DNA of 46,295 nucleotides, taken from assembly GCA_020723385.1 (NCBI GenBank), contig DYIZ01000034.1, forward strand, positions 1 through 46,295, given 5' to 3'. Shown here piece by piece: positions 8,414 through 16,084 of this stretch. The notes under the pieces are model-generated. The model was not told where the DNA came from, did not search any database, and saw only the letters and a list, made by a program, of their open reading frames with translations. The stretch's first letter is position 1. Each line of letters starts with the position of its first letter. The position numbers were made by a program, and so were the translations under genes. This DNA comes from Candidatus Aquidulcis sp. Its GTDB lineage: Bacteria; Chloroflexota; Anaerolineae; Anaerolineales; UBA4823.

Positions 8414-9577
8414 ATGAAAATCAAACTTCTCACCAATTCCTGGCAGTGGGGGTGGGGGGCAATGTTCAGCCGCCCCCTCGGCGATACGGTCTTAATCTTC
8501 ATTTACCCTTTCCCCGAGCGGCATATCTTCCACACCGCTTTTTGCCCGCCCTTGCGGATCATGGCTTTGGATGAGCGAGGCCAGGTGGTATACAACCAGG
8601 TCAAGCGCCCATTTAGTTTTGCCTTTCTGCCATCCACGCGCCTGATCATCGAAGCTGATCCCTCCACCGACCTGCCGCCGGTTTCCGAGCTTCTGGCATT
8701 GGTTAAGGCCAATCCAGCGTATGGGGATGGAAATTGGGACGAGAACGTTTCGGTGGATGGCCTGGTGTTTGCTCTTGTGGCGCACGCGGTAGCTGACATG
8801 CGTCGGGTGAATGAGGCGGTACAGCGGTCGCACGCGGCTTCGCTCCCCGCTGTGCTGCGGAAACGATTCTCGATGTATGAGCGCGGTCAGTTGGCTGCTT
8901 CCGCTGAGACTCTGCTCGATTTTGCTGGCGAGAAGTCAATCCCGCCCGAAGCGGTGAGTCTGTCTCGGCAGCTTCTGAGCAGTGAGAAGCCATACCTGGA
9001 CGAATTGTTTGTTGCTGCCGCGGCGGCCATGCCCTGGAAGATAGATTTCCCAAACTACTGCCTGCGCTGCGGCAGGGTTGGGGTTACCTGGCGTTCGGTC
9101 ATATCAGGCTTGGCGCAAGCGCCGCCCGTTTTGACGTGGCGTTATACACGTCCAGAGAACAACGTGCCGTTATGCCACAAGTGCGTCGATCTGCTGAACT
9201 GGAACCGGGACGAACAGATACGGCGTAACCTGGCGCTGGGGTTGTGGGGGCCGCGCTTTGAGGCGTTTCTGCGGTGGCATAACGGCGTGTTGGAGGACAG
9301 CCTGCCTCAGGATTGGGACTGTCAGGAGTACCCCTTGTGGCCGCGTCAGTTTGGGGGCGCGACCTGGGGGACGGGCAGCGGCAGTATCGAGCATGCCTAC
9401 CCGCGCCCGCCAGACAGACACATTGTCCAAACGGCGGCGCACAAGGCGCTTCTAAGCGAATTGCTCTTCCCGGTGCATCAACAGGTGAAGCTAAAAGGAC
9501 GCCTGGCGACCTCCCCCTTTGGCTTTTTGGTAAAGTTTGAGGAGAAAGAGAACATCAAAAAAGGAGCCGCTCTATGA
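8414..9577 (+). CDS. DUF192-like and zinc-ribbon protein of unknown function
   Basis: 387 residues. The N-terminal ~95 residues resemble the DUF192 fold (MFSRPLGDTVLIFIYP…, then 'MALDERGQVV' and a proline-bounded 'STRLIIEAD' strand). The middle is helical (about 115-200). A zinc-ribbon-like pair of knuckles follows, CLRC (216-219) and CHKC (254-257). The C-terminal ~120 residues are rich in Trp and His and are not recognised. The stop overlaps the ATG of the TadC-like gene, so translation is probably coupled. No signal peptide is visible, so the protein is probably cytoplasmic. The start could alternatively be the ATG at 8462, where the DUF192-like part begins. Confidence 0.55.
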   Translation: MKIKLLTNSWQWGWGAMFSRPLGDTVLIFIYPFPERHIFHTAFCPPLRIMALDERGQVVYNQVKRPFSFAFLPSTRLIIEADPSTDLPPVSELLALVKANPAYGDGNWDENVSVDGLVFALVAHAVADMRRVNEAVQRSHAASLPAVLRKRFSMYERGQLAASAETLLDFAGEKSIPPEAVSLSRQLLSSEKPYLDELFVAAAAAMPWKIDFPNYCLRCGRVGVTWRSVISGLAQAPPVLTWRYTRPENNVPLCHKCVDLLNWNRDEQIRRNLALGLWGPRFEAFLRWHNGVLEDSLPQDWDCQEYPLWPRQFGGATWGTGSGSIEHAYPRPPDRHIVQTAAHKALLSELLFPVHQQVKLKGRLATSPFGFLVKFEEKENIKKGAAL

Positions 9578-10476
9578 ACTCAATGATCGTCGCCATAATT
9601 GCTGTCATCGGCGCAATTGCGCTGACCCTGTTTGTCTTCGAGATAGGTTCGACTTTTCAGTATGCGGTCAGCCTGGGAAAACATAGCCGTATGGCTGGAG
9701 TATATACCGCATCTGCATCCATTCCCCGCCGACGTCCGACCTGGGAAGCGCTGATCGCCAATATTCTGCCCGGACGCTTCGATCCCACCCGGGCGGCGAA
9801 CCTGGGCAGCGTGATCGAGCAGCTCCGGCGGGCAGGCTGGCCTTATGAGACGCCGGGGGATTACTACGCCGCCGCCATACGCACGTTCGCAGTCTACCTG
9901 CTGATCGGCGCAGGCTGTGCAGTGGGGGTGGCTTTGAGTGATGCGCCAGAGATGGCGCCGTTCGTTGCGGCGGCTTTCGTCTACCTGGGGCTGCGGCGGC
10001 CTGGCTACCAGCTCCAACAGAAAGTCAAACGACGCGCCGAGGCGATGCGCTCCAACATGCTGATCGGCCTTTCGGTGCTCAACTCGCTTTTAGACGCAGG
10101 CGTGGGTGTGCAGGAGGCGCTGCGCCGGACGGCGTCGGTGGGCGGGCCATTCTGCAACCTGCTGGGGCTGCTGGTGGCGCAGATGGACCGGCAGAGCTTA
10201 CCAAAAGCCTTCGCAGTTACTCAAGCCCATCTGCCCGATCCAGACGATGTGGAGATGAGCATGTTCCTGCGGGATGTGGAGGCGTATTTCACGACCAACC
10301 GGCCGCTTGGCGCGGGCGTTCACGCGTTGCAGGCGGCAGTGCACCGGCTGGTAGTCGAGCGCACCACCGAGCGGGCCTCCCTCGTCCAGCGGCGCGCCGG
10401 CCTGTTCGGGGTGCTGGCAGTGGTCGGGCTGCTCTTGGGGCTGATCATGCCGTACTCCGGGAATGGGCTGTTCTAA
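9574..10476 (+). CDS. TadC/TadB-like pilus platform protein (T2SS F family)
   Basis: 300 residues with an N-terminal membrane helix (4-25), two central helices (about 105-145), a cytoplasmic four-helix region with 'NMLIGLSVLNSLLDAGVGVQEALRRTA', and a C-terminal helix. This is the layout of T2SSF/TadB/TadC inner-membrane platform proteins, which couple the assembly ATPase to the growing pilus. It has a strong AAAGGAG ribosome site and an ATGA overlap with the previous gene. It is followed by an Flp-type pilin and pseudopilins. A related protein lies at 40544; no partner ATPase is seen in the window. Confidence 0.8.
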   Translation: MNSMIVAIIAVIGAIALTLFVFEIGSTFQYAVSLGKHSRMAGVYTASASIPRRRPTWEALIANILPGRFDPTRAANLGSVIEQLRRAGWPYETPGDYYAAAIRTFAVYLLIGAGCAVGVALSDAPEMAPFVAAAFVYLGLRRPGYQLQQKVKRRAEAMRSNMLIGLSVLNSLLDAGVGVQEALRRTASVGGPFCNLLGLLVAQMDRQSLPKAFAVTQAHLPDPDDVEMSMFLRDVEAYFTTNRPLGAGVHALQAAVHRLVVERTTERASLVQRRAGLFGVLAVVGLLLGLIMPYSGNGLF

Positions 10477-10485
10477 AGGCATCTC

Positions 10486-10531
10486 GTTAAAGGACGCGTG
10501 CGGGATACCCCCCTTTAAAAATTGTTATCAT
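10486..10531 (+). promoter_or_regulatory. Transfer-operon box, copy 1, with -10
   Basis: AAAGGACGCG (from 10488) followed by GCGGGATACCCCCCTTT (ending 10516), exactly 9 nt, then TATCAT (10526-10531) as a -10-like hexamer. The outer AAAGG/CCTTT and inner GGG-ATAC-CCC are inverted repeats. It lies about 80 bp before the Flp pilin ATG. Copies with the same spacing precede 15618 and 38085. Confidence 0.7.
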
Positions 10532-10608
10532 ATCTTCAAGATCGATCTCTTGACATCCAATCATACCGAACATCAAATCAACCCAATTCTCATCATAGGA
10601 GGCTCGAA

Positions 10609-10785
10609 ATGGATACGTTAGTTCGTTTCATCAAGGAAGACGAAGGCCAGGATTTTGTCGAGTACGCTTTGCTGGCGGCTGCAATTGGCGCTATCGGCGT
10701 TGCCGTCATCCCGCGTTTTCGGCAGACAGTGATTGACATCTTCAACACCGCGATTGACAACATGCTGTCTGCCGCGGGGAGTTGA
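10609..10785 (+). CDS. flp: Flp-type major pilin
   Basis: 58 residues, the usual size for Flp/TadA-system pilins. A short charged leader (MDTLVRFIKEDEGQDF) is followed by the invariant Glu-Tyr of the mature pilin and a hydrophobic helix (VEYALLAAAIGAIGVAVIP). Family knowledge: the prepilin is cut by an A24 peptidase (a candidate is at 15618) and polymerised into thin adhesive pili. Cleavage would follow the 'EGQD' region. AGGAGG lies 7 bp upstream of ATG. Its operon promoter is probably the box at 10486. Confidence 0.93.
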   Translation: MDTLVRFIKEDEGQDFVEYALLAAAIGAIGVAVIPRFRQTVIDIFNTAIDNMLSAAGS

Positions 10786-10788
10786 GCG

Positions 10789-11220
10789 ATGCTGCCCAAG
10801 CGCCGCAGAGTTCGATGTAAGCCACGAGGGATCGCTTGCGCTCGTCGAAGCGAGCGAGGCCAGGCTATGCCCGAATTTGGCATTTCCATTCCTATCCTGG
10901 CGCTCTTAGTGGGCGGGATGATCCTGGCTGCGCTGTATTCATTTCGCTCGGCGGCTGCGGATTGGGGCATCTTTATCTACGGCGTCACCGCTGGCGCGTA
11001 TGATGCCCCGGCGACTGACCAGGCGCGGGCTTCGATGATGTGGCCCGATATCCGTGACCGCATCACCGCAGAGTCAGCCGATAACCGCCAGGTGCGCTCG
11101 CAAATCGAGATCCAGGATTCTAACCCGTGGATGTTCGGCATCAAACTGGTCGAAGCGCAGCGGGGGACGGCCTACTTCCGTCTGTGGCGGTTTTACCCGG
11201 GACCGGATGGCGACGAATGA
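10789..11220 (+). CDS. TadE-like pseudopilin
   Basis: 143 residues. A basic cytoplasmic leader (about 25 residues, many Arg) is followed by 'ERGQAMPEF', a prepilin-peptidase type site with a conserved Glu, then a hydrophobic helix (GISIPILALLVGGMILAALYS) and a soluble domain of ~95 residues. This is the TadE/TadF plan: minor pilins that help start or anchor Flp pili. It begins 3 bp after the flp stop, and its own stop overlaps the next start (ATGA). Confidence 0.8.
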   Translation: MLPKRRRVRCKPRGIACARRSERGQAMPEFGISIPILALLVGGMILAALYSFRSAAADWGIFIYGVTAGAYDAPATDQARASMMWPDIRDRITAESADNRQVRSQIEIQDSNPWMFGIKLVEAQRGTAYFRLWRFYPGPDGDE

Positions 11221-11693
11221 CCCCGAAAATCTCGACCAGATCCAAAATTACAGGAGCGCCGGCGCGCCCCGGCGCTCCTGTCCAGCGCAAAAGCGAACGC
11301 GGGCAGGCTCTGACCGAGACCGCGCTGTATGCGCTCGTGGCGGTGCTCTTGGCGCTGGGCCTGTTGATGTTCATCCCGGCCCATCGCACCCGCACGGCCG
11401 CCACCGCAGCAGCTTACGCCTGCGCCCAGGCTCTCTCACAGGCGTCTGATCCGGGGCAAGCGCAGGATGACGCCTACGAAATCGCCAACCAGACGCTCTC
11501 GGCCAGCTGGAACTCGCTGCGCAATGTGCGCTTCCTGACGGTTATCAATCCACCCTCTGGCCCAGGCGAGCCGGGAAGCTGCATGGTGAGCTACATGCTC
11601 CCGCCGATGTATGCAATCTTCGGTGGCGGGGGCTGGCACTCAACCGTGCAGTTCGTCTCCCGCGCCGAGACGTGGAAAGCCAATTGGCCGTGA
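11217..11693 (+). CDS. TadE/TadF-like pseudopilin
   Basis: 158 residues from the ATG at 11217, which overlaps the preceding TGA. It has the same plan as the previous gene: a basic leader, 'ERGQALTETALYALVAVLL', a hydrophobic helix (to about 70), and a small extracytoplasmic domain rich in Gly/Pro with one Cys. The conserved ERGQ(A)…E element points to processing by the element's prepilin peptidase. It probably acts with the neighbouring pseudopilins at the pilus tip or base. Confidence 0.75.
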   Translation: MTPKISTRSKITGAPARPGAPVQRKSERGQALTETALYALVAVLLALGLLMFIPAHRTRTAATAAAYACAQALSQASDPGQAQDDAYEIANQTLSASWNSLRNVRFLTVINPPSGPGEPGSCMVSYMLPPMYAIFGGGGWHSTVQFVSRAETWKANWP

Positions 11694-11703
11694 AAAGAAG
11701 CGG

Positions 11704-11787
11704 TCAGCACTCAGCGGTCAGCTTACCGGTCTTTTATCTGCACAGCTTTACTGACTGTTGTTGAATGGGCTGAATGCTGAGTGCTGA
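11704..11787. repeat. 12-bp inverted repeat between pseudopilin genes
   Basis: TCAGCACTCAGC (11704-11715) and its exact complement GCTGAGTGCTGA (11776-11787) flank 60 bp, within a patch of repeated GCTGA/TCAGC words just before the next pilin-like gene. It could form an mRNA hairpin that sets the ratio of the two proteins, or be an interspersed REP-like element. No U-run follows, so it is not a typical terminator. Confidence 0.6.
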
Positions 11788-11806
11788 AAGCTGCAGGCTG
11801 AAAACA

Positions 11807-12217
11807 ATGAGAATCGAAAAAGGTCAATCAACTGCGTTCTATGCCATCATCATGTCTGTCATGGCCGTGTTCATCCTGGGGTTGCTGGCTTATCTGATCA
11901 CCAATTCACGGATGATGGATGTGATTGCCGTGGCCGACCTGGCCGCCCATGCCGGCGCACAGGAGATTATCGTGCAGCCGGACGGCAGTCTGGAGGGTCT
12001 GAGCCAGGGCAGCAACGTGGCGCAGGCGTACTTTGAGATGCAAGCACCCACGTATGCGCATCTGGTGTCGGTGGCCTGCGGAGTGTTCGACGAGCGTCCG
12101 GGCTGTCAGGTGCAGGCGCAGGTGCAGACGCCCAGCTACCTATTCTTTCCATCGAGGATGGCGACTGTCAACGCCATTGGTTATCTAGCGTATGGTGTGA
12201 CCGAAGGCGACCAATGA
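11807..12217 (+). CDS. TadG-like pseudopilin
   Basis: 136 residues from the ATG at 11807; an upstream in-frame ATG (11774) lies inside the inverted-repeat patch and is less likely. The start 'MRIEKGQSTAFYAIIMSVMAVFILGLLAYLI' is a short basic leader, GQST-type site and membrane helix, as in TadE/TadG-type proteins. The remaining ~100 residues form an extracytoplasmic domain with two Cys (…ACGVFDERPGCQ…) that may pair. It is the third pseudopilin in a row after the Flp pilin. Note the absence of the conserved Glu at the usual +5 position. Confidence 0.65.
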   Translation: MRIEKGQSTAFYAIIMSVMAVFILGLLAYLITNSRMMDVIAVADLAAHAGAQEIIVQPDGSLEGLSQGSNVAQAYFEMQAPTYAHLVSVACGVFDERPGCQVQAQVQTPSYLFFPSRMATVNAIGYLAYGVTEGDQ

Positions 12218-12282
12218 AAGCCGGAAGAACATCGGTCGGTGAAGAACACCAACCGTACAGAACAGTGCGCTCTGGAGATGGA

Positions 12283-12288
12283 TATAAT
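12283..12288 (+). promoter_or_regulatory. Candidate -10 before the 12380 gene
   Basis: TATAAT at 12283-12288 in a 160-bp gap, about 90 bp before the ATG at 12380. There is no good -35 at 16-18 bp, so strength or activator dependence is unknown. Confidence 0.3.
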
Positions 12289-12379
12289 TAGCACGTGCGT
12301 TCTGGTAGCTGTCCGATAACCAGCCACCTGAAAAAGAAAACCCCGAACCATCATTGATCTATTTTGAGGAGGTGGAACC

Positions 12380-13498
12380 ATGACCTTGAAACGAGCCGTA
12401 CGCGACAGCACGACTTATCCTGACCTGGCTGGGAAACGACGCTTACGCTATTACGTCATCGCCAGCTTGTGGATATTCGCTGTTCTGTGCGTGATAGGGT
12501 TATATGGCGTCTACCGGTTCTGGCAGCGGGAAAATCCGCCGGCGGTGGTTGAGGCACCGATCACGCTCCCGCCTGACTTCACGCCGATGAATAAGCTGGG
12601 ACCGACCGACACGCCTGTGCCGACTGGCACGTTCACGCCGACGTCAGTGCCGCCGACGCTATCACCGGGAACACCTTTGCCAACGGCAACGGAGATCCCT
12701 ACCGAGACGCCCATTCCCTGCCCGACTGACCCGGAGCAGTGGGATTTGGTGGATATGCGGGAAGGCATTACCGACAACTTCAAGAAGATCGTCCAGACTT
12801 GTGTATATGACGGACTGGCGCGGACGGTGGCATGGGCTCTGGCTATCGAGGAAGGGTACAGTCGAGCCGAGGCTGCCGATGTGTTAGGCTTCGATGATCT
12901 CCCGATGGTGTGGGGGACCAGGGTGATCAAGGGAATGTCCAATACCAAAGGACCGATGGAGACGGAGGTTCACTATACACCATATCATCTTGATTTCACT
13001 ACTTGGGCATTGAATCCGAATCTAAAACCGTCCATCACTTATACATTACGCGGGTGCTATCGTACACGCACCATTGTCGGTGCTACTGTAGAGACGTGGA
13101 GCGAATATCCGGTGATATGTGAGCTGACCCAGGATTACGACAATGCGATTTGGGCAGTATCAAAATTGGGGGAGCATATGTTTACAGCAGGAGCCCAAAC
13201 CACTAGCGCGGCCAAGGTGACGCGCTACTTTACCATGTTTGGGTATGTGGGGAATGGTAATTGGGCATGGTTAGGCATTCTGGATAAGCCTGTGGTATCG
13301 AGTGACCAGCTCGCGGGGATTGACCTTCATCAAGACCGGCAGATGTATGCAGATATTCATCAGGTTTCAGTCTGGGACGCCGAGTGGCTCGAAACTACAT
13401 ACGCACTAACTGTACAACCATTGCCCGAGGGGTGGCAGGCTGCCACTGATTCGGCCAACATGCAGGCTATTCTCGATGCGATGAATAAGTCCCCATAG
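12380..13498 (+). CDS. Membrane-anchored secreted protein with Thr/Pro linker
   Basis: 372 residues; AGGAGG lies 8 bp upstream of ATG. A basic N-terminus, one membrane helix (about 25-48), then a Thr/Pro-rich linker (about 58-115, 'PTDTPVPTGTFTPT' style) typical of extracytoplasmic proteins in Chloroflexota. A soluble C-terminal domain of ~250 residues follows with a few Cys. No known family is recognised. Position after the pseudopilins, with another secreted protein next, suggests a surface component of the pilus or transfer apparatus. The box-type promoter at 10486 or a local promoter could drive it. Confidence 0.7.
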   Translation: MTLKRAVRDSTTYPDLAGKRRLRYYVIASLWIFAVLCVIGLYGVYRFWQRENPPAVVEAPITLPPDFTPMNKLGPTDTPVPTGTFTPTSVPPTLSPGTPLPTATEIPTETPIPCPTDPEQWDLVDMREGITDNFKKIVQTCVYDGLARTVAWALAIEEGYSRAEAADVLGFDDLPMVWGTRVIKGMSNTKGPMETEVHYTPYHLDFTTWALNPNLKPSITYTLRGCYRTRTIVGATVETWSEYPVICELTQDYDNAIWAVSKLGEHMFTAGAQTTSAAKVTRYFTMFGYVGNGNWAWLGILDKPVVSSDQLAGIDLHQDRQMYADIHQVSVWDAEWLETTYALTVQPLPEGWQAATDSANMQAILDAMNKSP

Positions 13499-13517
13499 GT
13501 CTGGGAGGTATCATTCC

Positions 13518-14819
13518 ATGAAAAATCGTTGGGTTTATATCGCTTTTGCAGTTTTAGTTCTCATTCTGGTTTCTTTCGGGAATTCAAAAGCCCAGGATGG
13601 CTGTACGACAACATGGGTGCCTAACCCAAACCCACCGCCGCCTGGGTCTTACGATATCGTCTGCACAGGCGGCGGTAGCGGTGAGCAGCCTGACCCAGGT
13701 AACGTTCCTTGCACACCTGGATCTACCTACACGGTTCACTATTACACTCACGTCGAAGGTGGTTTGTGCAATCACACCTGGGCGATCCACGATTGTGATA
13801 CTGGTGGAGTTCTTGCTGGCGGCACAGAGTTCAATGTCGCATGCCCTGCCGGGTCAGATCCTCCCGAATTTCCCTGCCTCGAATTCGGCGGCGGGCCAAC
13901 GGGTGTGTATTGCGATTCCAAATGGCAGGTCTCGGCCTCGGTGGGCTTTCCAGAGGCCTACCTGGATGTGCGACCTTACCCGGCTTCACTGGTGCATTGG
14001 CCGACAGCAGCCCGCTGTGGGGGGCAGAACTCCGCTTCCGGCTCCGGCTCCCTGGACTACATCCCATACGGCGGCGGATCGGAAGATACCCCCATCGTCG
14101 GCGACTGGCGCAACATCGTTTTGAGACTGACCTTCTCGCCTGCCGGCCCGATGTATTTCAATATGCCATACGCCAATCCGGGGGAGATGATCCTCGATCC
14201 TGGTAACAACGCCTCGACGCCCACCTACTTTACCTGGGAAGTCCCCTCGCACCCGGCATTGGGCGGCTGGCCGCTGGCCGGCGATATTCCGGGTCTGGCC
14301 GAGTTGCCGGACAACGTGCTGCCCGACAATATCCCGATGTTCGTCGGCAGCGCTAAATCCCCATACAAGCTCTTCTGGCAGTTGACCTGGGAGCAGTACA
14401 CCTCGTATGAGGACGATGCTTGCGAAGAGGGGTCAGGCCCCTTGGGGTACGACTGCGAAACCGAAGACGGCGATGACGGGCATCGCGTGTGCATCTCGGG
14501 CGGCGAAGAGGACGATCACGATTGCATTACCAGCGCGGGCGGCTATGGCGTCTGGCAGCAGGTGACCTACTACGAATGGCGTCCAGGCGGGCGCGGCGGC
14601 GAGATTCTGCCGTCGGACGTGGCCAACCTGCCCGGCTACCTGGCTGCCGATCTGGATGGAGATGGGGTTGCAGATGCTTACTGGAACAGCAATGTCACCT
14701 TGCGGCGCATGAATGACAATGACGATGTGTATGACCCCGAATGGGAAGCATCGTGGAATTGGTGGGGGACGGTGTATTGGGCAGTGCGCGAAGGCCAGGG
14801 GCAGATTGGTTGGCCTTAA
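13518..14819 (+). CDS. Large secreted protein, Cys/Gly/Pro-rich, with calcium-loop motif
   Basis: 433 residues. A signal peptide is evident (MKNRW…, hydrophobic to about residue 23, then 'NSKAQDG'). The mature part is rich in Gly, Pro, aromatic residues and Cys (for example 'DDACEEGSGPLGYDC'), which suggests disulfide-bonded extracellular structure. Near the C-terminus 'AADLDGDGVADAY' fits the DxDxDGxxD calcium-binding loop of dockerin/thrombospondin-type-3 repeats. No known family is recognised overall. It ends the operon, with a terminator right after its stop. A pilus-associated adhesin is a reasonable guess; it is not shown. Confidence 0.7.
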   Translation: MKNRWVYIAFAVLVLILVSFGNSKAQDGCTTTWVPNPNPPPPGSYDIVCTGGGSGEQPDPGNVPCTPGSTYTVHYYTHVEGGLCNHTWAIHDCDTGGVLAGGTEFNVACPAGSDPPEFPCLEFGGGPTGVYCDSKWQVSASVGFPEAYLDVRPYPASLVHWPTAARCGGQNSASGSGSLDYIPYGGGSEDTPIVGDWRNIVLRLTFSPAGPMYFNMPYANPGEMILDPGNNASTPTYFTWEVPSHPALGGWPLAGDIPGLAELPDNVLPDNIPMFVGSAKSPYKLFWQLTWEQYTSYEDDACEEGSGPLGYDCETEDGDDGHRVCISGGEEDDHDCITSAGGYGVWQQVTYYEWRPGGRGGEILPSDVANLPGYLAADLDGDGVADAYWNSNVTLRRMNDNDDVYDPEWEASWNWWGTVYWAVREGQGQIGWP

Positions 14820-14841
14820 ATCATGTAGACCAGAACCAACA

Positions 14842-14867
14842 AAAAGCCCGGTTTTACCCGGGCTTTT
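14842..14867. terminator. Bidirectional intrinsic terminator
   Basis: AAAAGCCCGG (14842-14851), 6-nt loop, CCGGGCTTTT (14858-14867): a perfect 10-bp stem with A-run and U-run flanks. It lies between the convergent secreted-protein gene and the RelE-type toxin gene, so it can end transcription in both directions. Confidence 0.9.
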
Positions 14868-14874
14868 CTGTTGT

Positions 14875-15153
14875 TTATGGATTTTTCAAGCATTCGTCGT
14901 GGTTATCTACGTTGCGGAACACGCAAATGGTCTCGCCGCCGACTTCGTCTTTCTCGTAGTGAAAGGTGAAACGGTATTGTTGGTCAATCCGGCCTTCCCA
15001 GACATCCTCCACTCCTTTGATTTTCTTGATTACCAGGGAAGGATGATTGCGATCTTCTCGAAAAAGGGCGAAAGCTTTGATCACCTTTTCTTGAATGGTC
15101 TGAGGGAGCGCCTTAAAGGCCTTCCGAAACCGCTCACTGCGCCGGTAGATCAT
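14875..15153 (-). CDS. RelE/ParE-family toxin
   Basis: 92 residues, typical toxin size. The fold signature is visible: 'FRKAFKALPQTIQEKVIKAFALF', 'VWEGRIDQQYRFTFHYEKD' and 'CVFRNVDNHDEC'. The 'EGR…YRF' strand is standard for RelE-like mRNA endonucleases and ParE-type proteins. Family knowledge: a ribosome-dependent mRNA cleaver (RelE branch) or gyrase poison (ParE branch); the Arg and His residues near the end favour the nuclease branch but do not settle it. It overlaps the antitoxin stop by 4 bp (ATGA). It probably stabilises the element. Confidence 0.85.
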   Translation of the reverse strand: MIYRRSERFRKAFKALPQTIQEKVIKAFALFREDRNHPSLVIKKIKGVEDVWEGRIDQQYRFTFHYEKDEVGGETICVFRNVDNHDECLKNP

Positions 15154-15443
15154 TTGGCCTCCACATCATCTTCCAGCGCCTTGATAAAGTCATCTATTGT
15201 GTCGAAATCCTGGTAGCGGCCTGCCTTCAAGTCTTCTTCGGCTTCGAGTTCAGCCTGCTGCCAACGCTTTGTCCAAAAATATGCCTGGGAACGGTCAATG
15301 GCCACCTTGGGGATCAAGCGCAGGGAACCATCTGACTCGACTGTGACTTCCAACAAGTCGCCCTCGCTCAGATGGGCTTGCCGCCGCACAGTGGTGGGCA
15401 GGGTGATTTGTCCGTTACTGCGAATTTGAAGGACGGTGTTCAT
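15150..15443 (-). CDS. AbrB/MazE-type antitoxin
   Basis: 97 residues from the ATG at 15443, with a GGAGA ribosome site; an upstream in-frame alternative start is less likely. The swapped-hairpin AbrB domain is clear at residues 1-45 ('IRSNGQITLPTTVRRQAHLSEGD'). The acidic C-terminal tail (EAEEDLKAGRYQDFDTIDDFIKALEDD) is the part expected to bind and block the toxin. AbrB-type antitoxins usually repress their own promoter, here in the 15444-15540 gap. That gap also holds an inverted half-copy of the transfer-operon box. Confidence 0.88.
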   Translation of the reverse strand: MNTVLQIRSNGQITLPTTVRRQAHLSEGDLLEVTVESDGSLRLIPKVAIDRSQAYFWTKRWQQAELEAEEDLKAGRYQDFDTIDDFIKALEDDVEAK

Positions 15444-15521
15444 TTCCGGGTCTCCTAAAATCAAGAATTGCGCAATCTGATTACTCAGATTTTACACAGA
15501 TTTCCCTTGCTGGTCAAGCGT

Positions 15522-15552
15522 CCTTTTCTTGATGAGATTTGCTAAAGGACGC
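15522..15552. repeat. Inverted CGTCCTTT / AAAGGACG pair
   Basis: 'AAGCGTCCTTTT' (about 15518-15530) and 'AAAGGACGCG' (15544-15553) are complementary across a short spacer. The right arm is the start of box copy 2; the left arm is a reversed half box facing the antitoxin gene. A dimeric regulator could bind both and control the two divergent transcripts. Confidence 0.55.
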
Positions 15553-15586
15553 GTAGGGGATACCCCCCTTTAGAATCAGATAACAT
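15541..15586 (+). promoter_or_regulatory. Transfer-operon box, copy 2, with -10
   Basis: GCTAAAGGACGCG (15541-15553), GGGGATACCCCCCTTT (15556-15571), 9 nt, TAACAT (15581-15586). GGGG-ATA-CCCC is a perfect inverted repeat here. It lies about 30 bp before the prepilin-peptidase start. Confidence 0.72.
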
Positions 15587-15617
15587 AGATACACACAACT
15601 TACACCAAGAGTCCTTG

Positions 15618-16025
15618 ATGCTCACGATTACCCTGCTCGCCCTAACCTTGTTCGTTTCTGTGTATGACCTGCGCCGCCGGCGCGTACCCAATTGGGCAAC
15701 GCTGCCGCTCCTGGCCGCTGGGTTGCTTGTGCATTTTCCGGGGAAGCTGGAAACCTGGCTGGCCTGCTTGATGCTCTTTCTAAGTTGGCAATTTAAGGCG
15801 ATGGGCGCGGGCGACTCCAAGCTGTGGATGGCCTTGTTATGGGCTGCTCCACCCTCTGGATCCCAACAAACGGCGCTGACGATGTGGATTGTCATCATCG
15901 TCACTGCCCTGGCGCAGATGGCCTATCGGAAAATCGCCCACCGCCAGCTCACCGGCGTGCGCTCGCCCGGCGCCTGGCGCACGATACCGTTTGCATTGTT
16001 GCTGGTAGTTGCAATGATCACATAA
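15618..16025 (+). CDS. Prepilin peptidase, A24 family (TadV/CpaA-like)
   Basis: 135 residues from the ATG at 15618. Four or so membrane helices, no long cytoplasmic methylase domain, as in the small TadV/CpaA peptidases of Flp pili. Both catalytic aspartates are present: D17 in 'SVYDLRRRRVPN' and D66 in the 'GAGDSKL' motif. Family knowledge: an aspartic membrane protease that removes the leader from prepilins; substrates here would be the Flp pilin at 10609 and the pseudopilins. It starts a transcript controlled by box copy 2. Confidence 0.9.
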   Translation: MLTITLLALTLFVSVYDLRRRRVPNWATLPLLAAGLLVHFPGKLETWLACLMLFLSWQFKAMGAGDSKLWMALLWAAPPSGSQQTALTMWIVIIVTALAQMAYRKIAHRQLTGVRSPGAWRTIPFALLLVVAMIT

Positions 16026-16084
16026 CCAGTCGCCAAACTGGCTAGTCGCCTGACACCGGAGCACCGAATCACCGAATCACCGAC

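Noticed and set aside
14713-15216. Plus-strand frame across the terminator and toxin gene
   Set aside because: The minus-strand RelE-type product is recognisable, and a strong terminator lies inside this frame.
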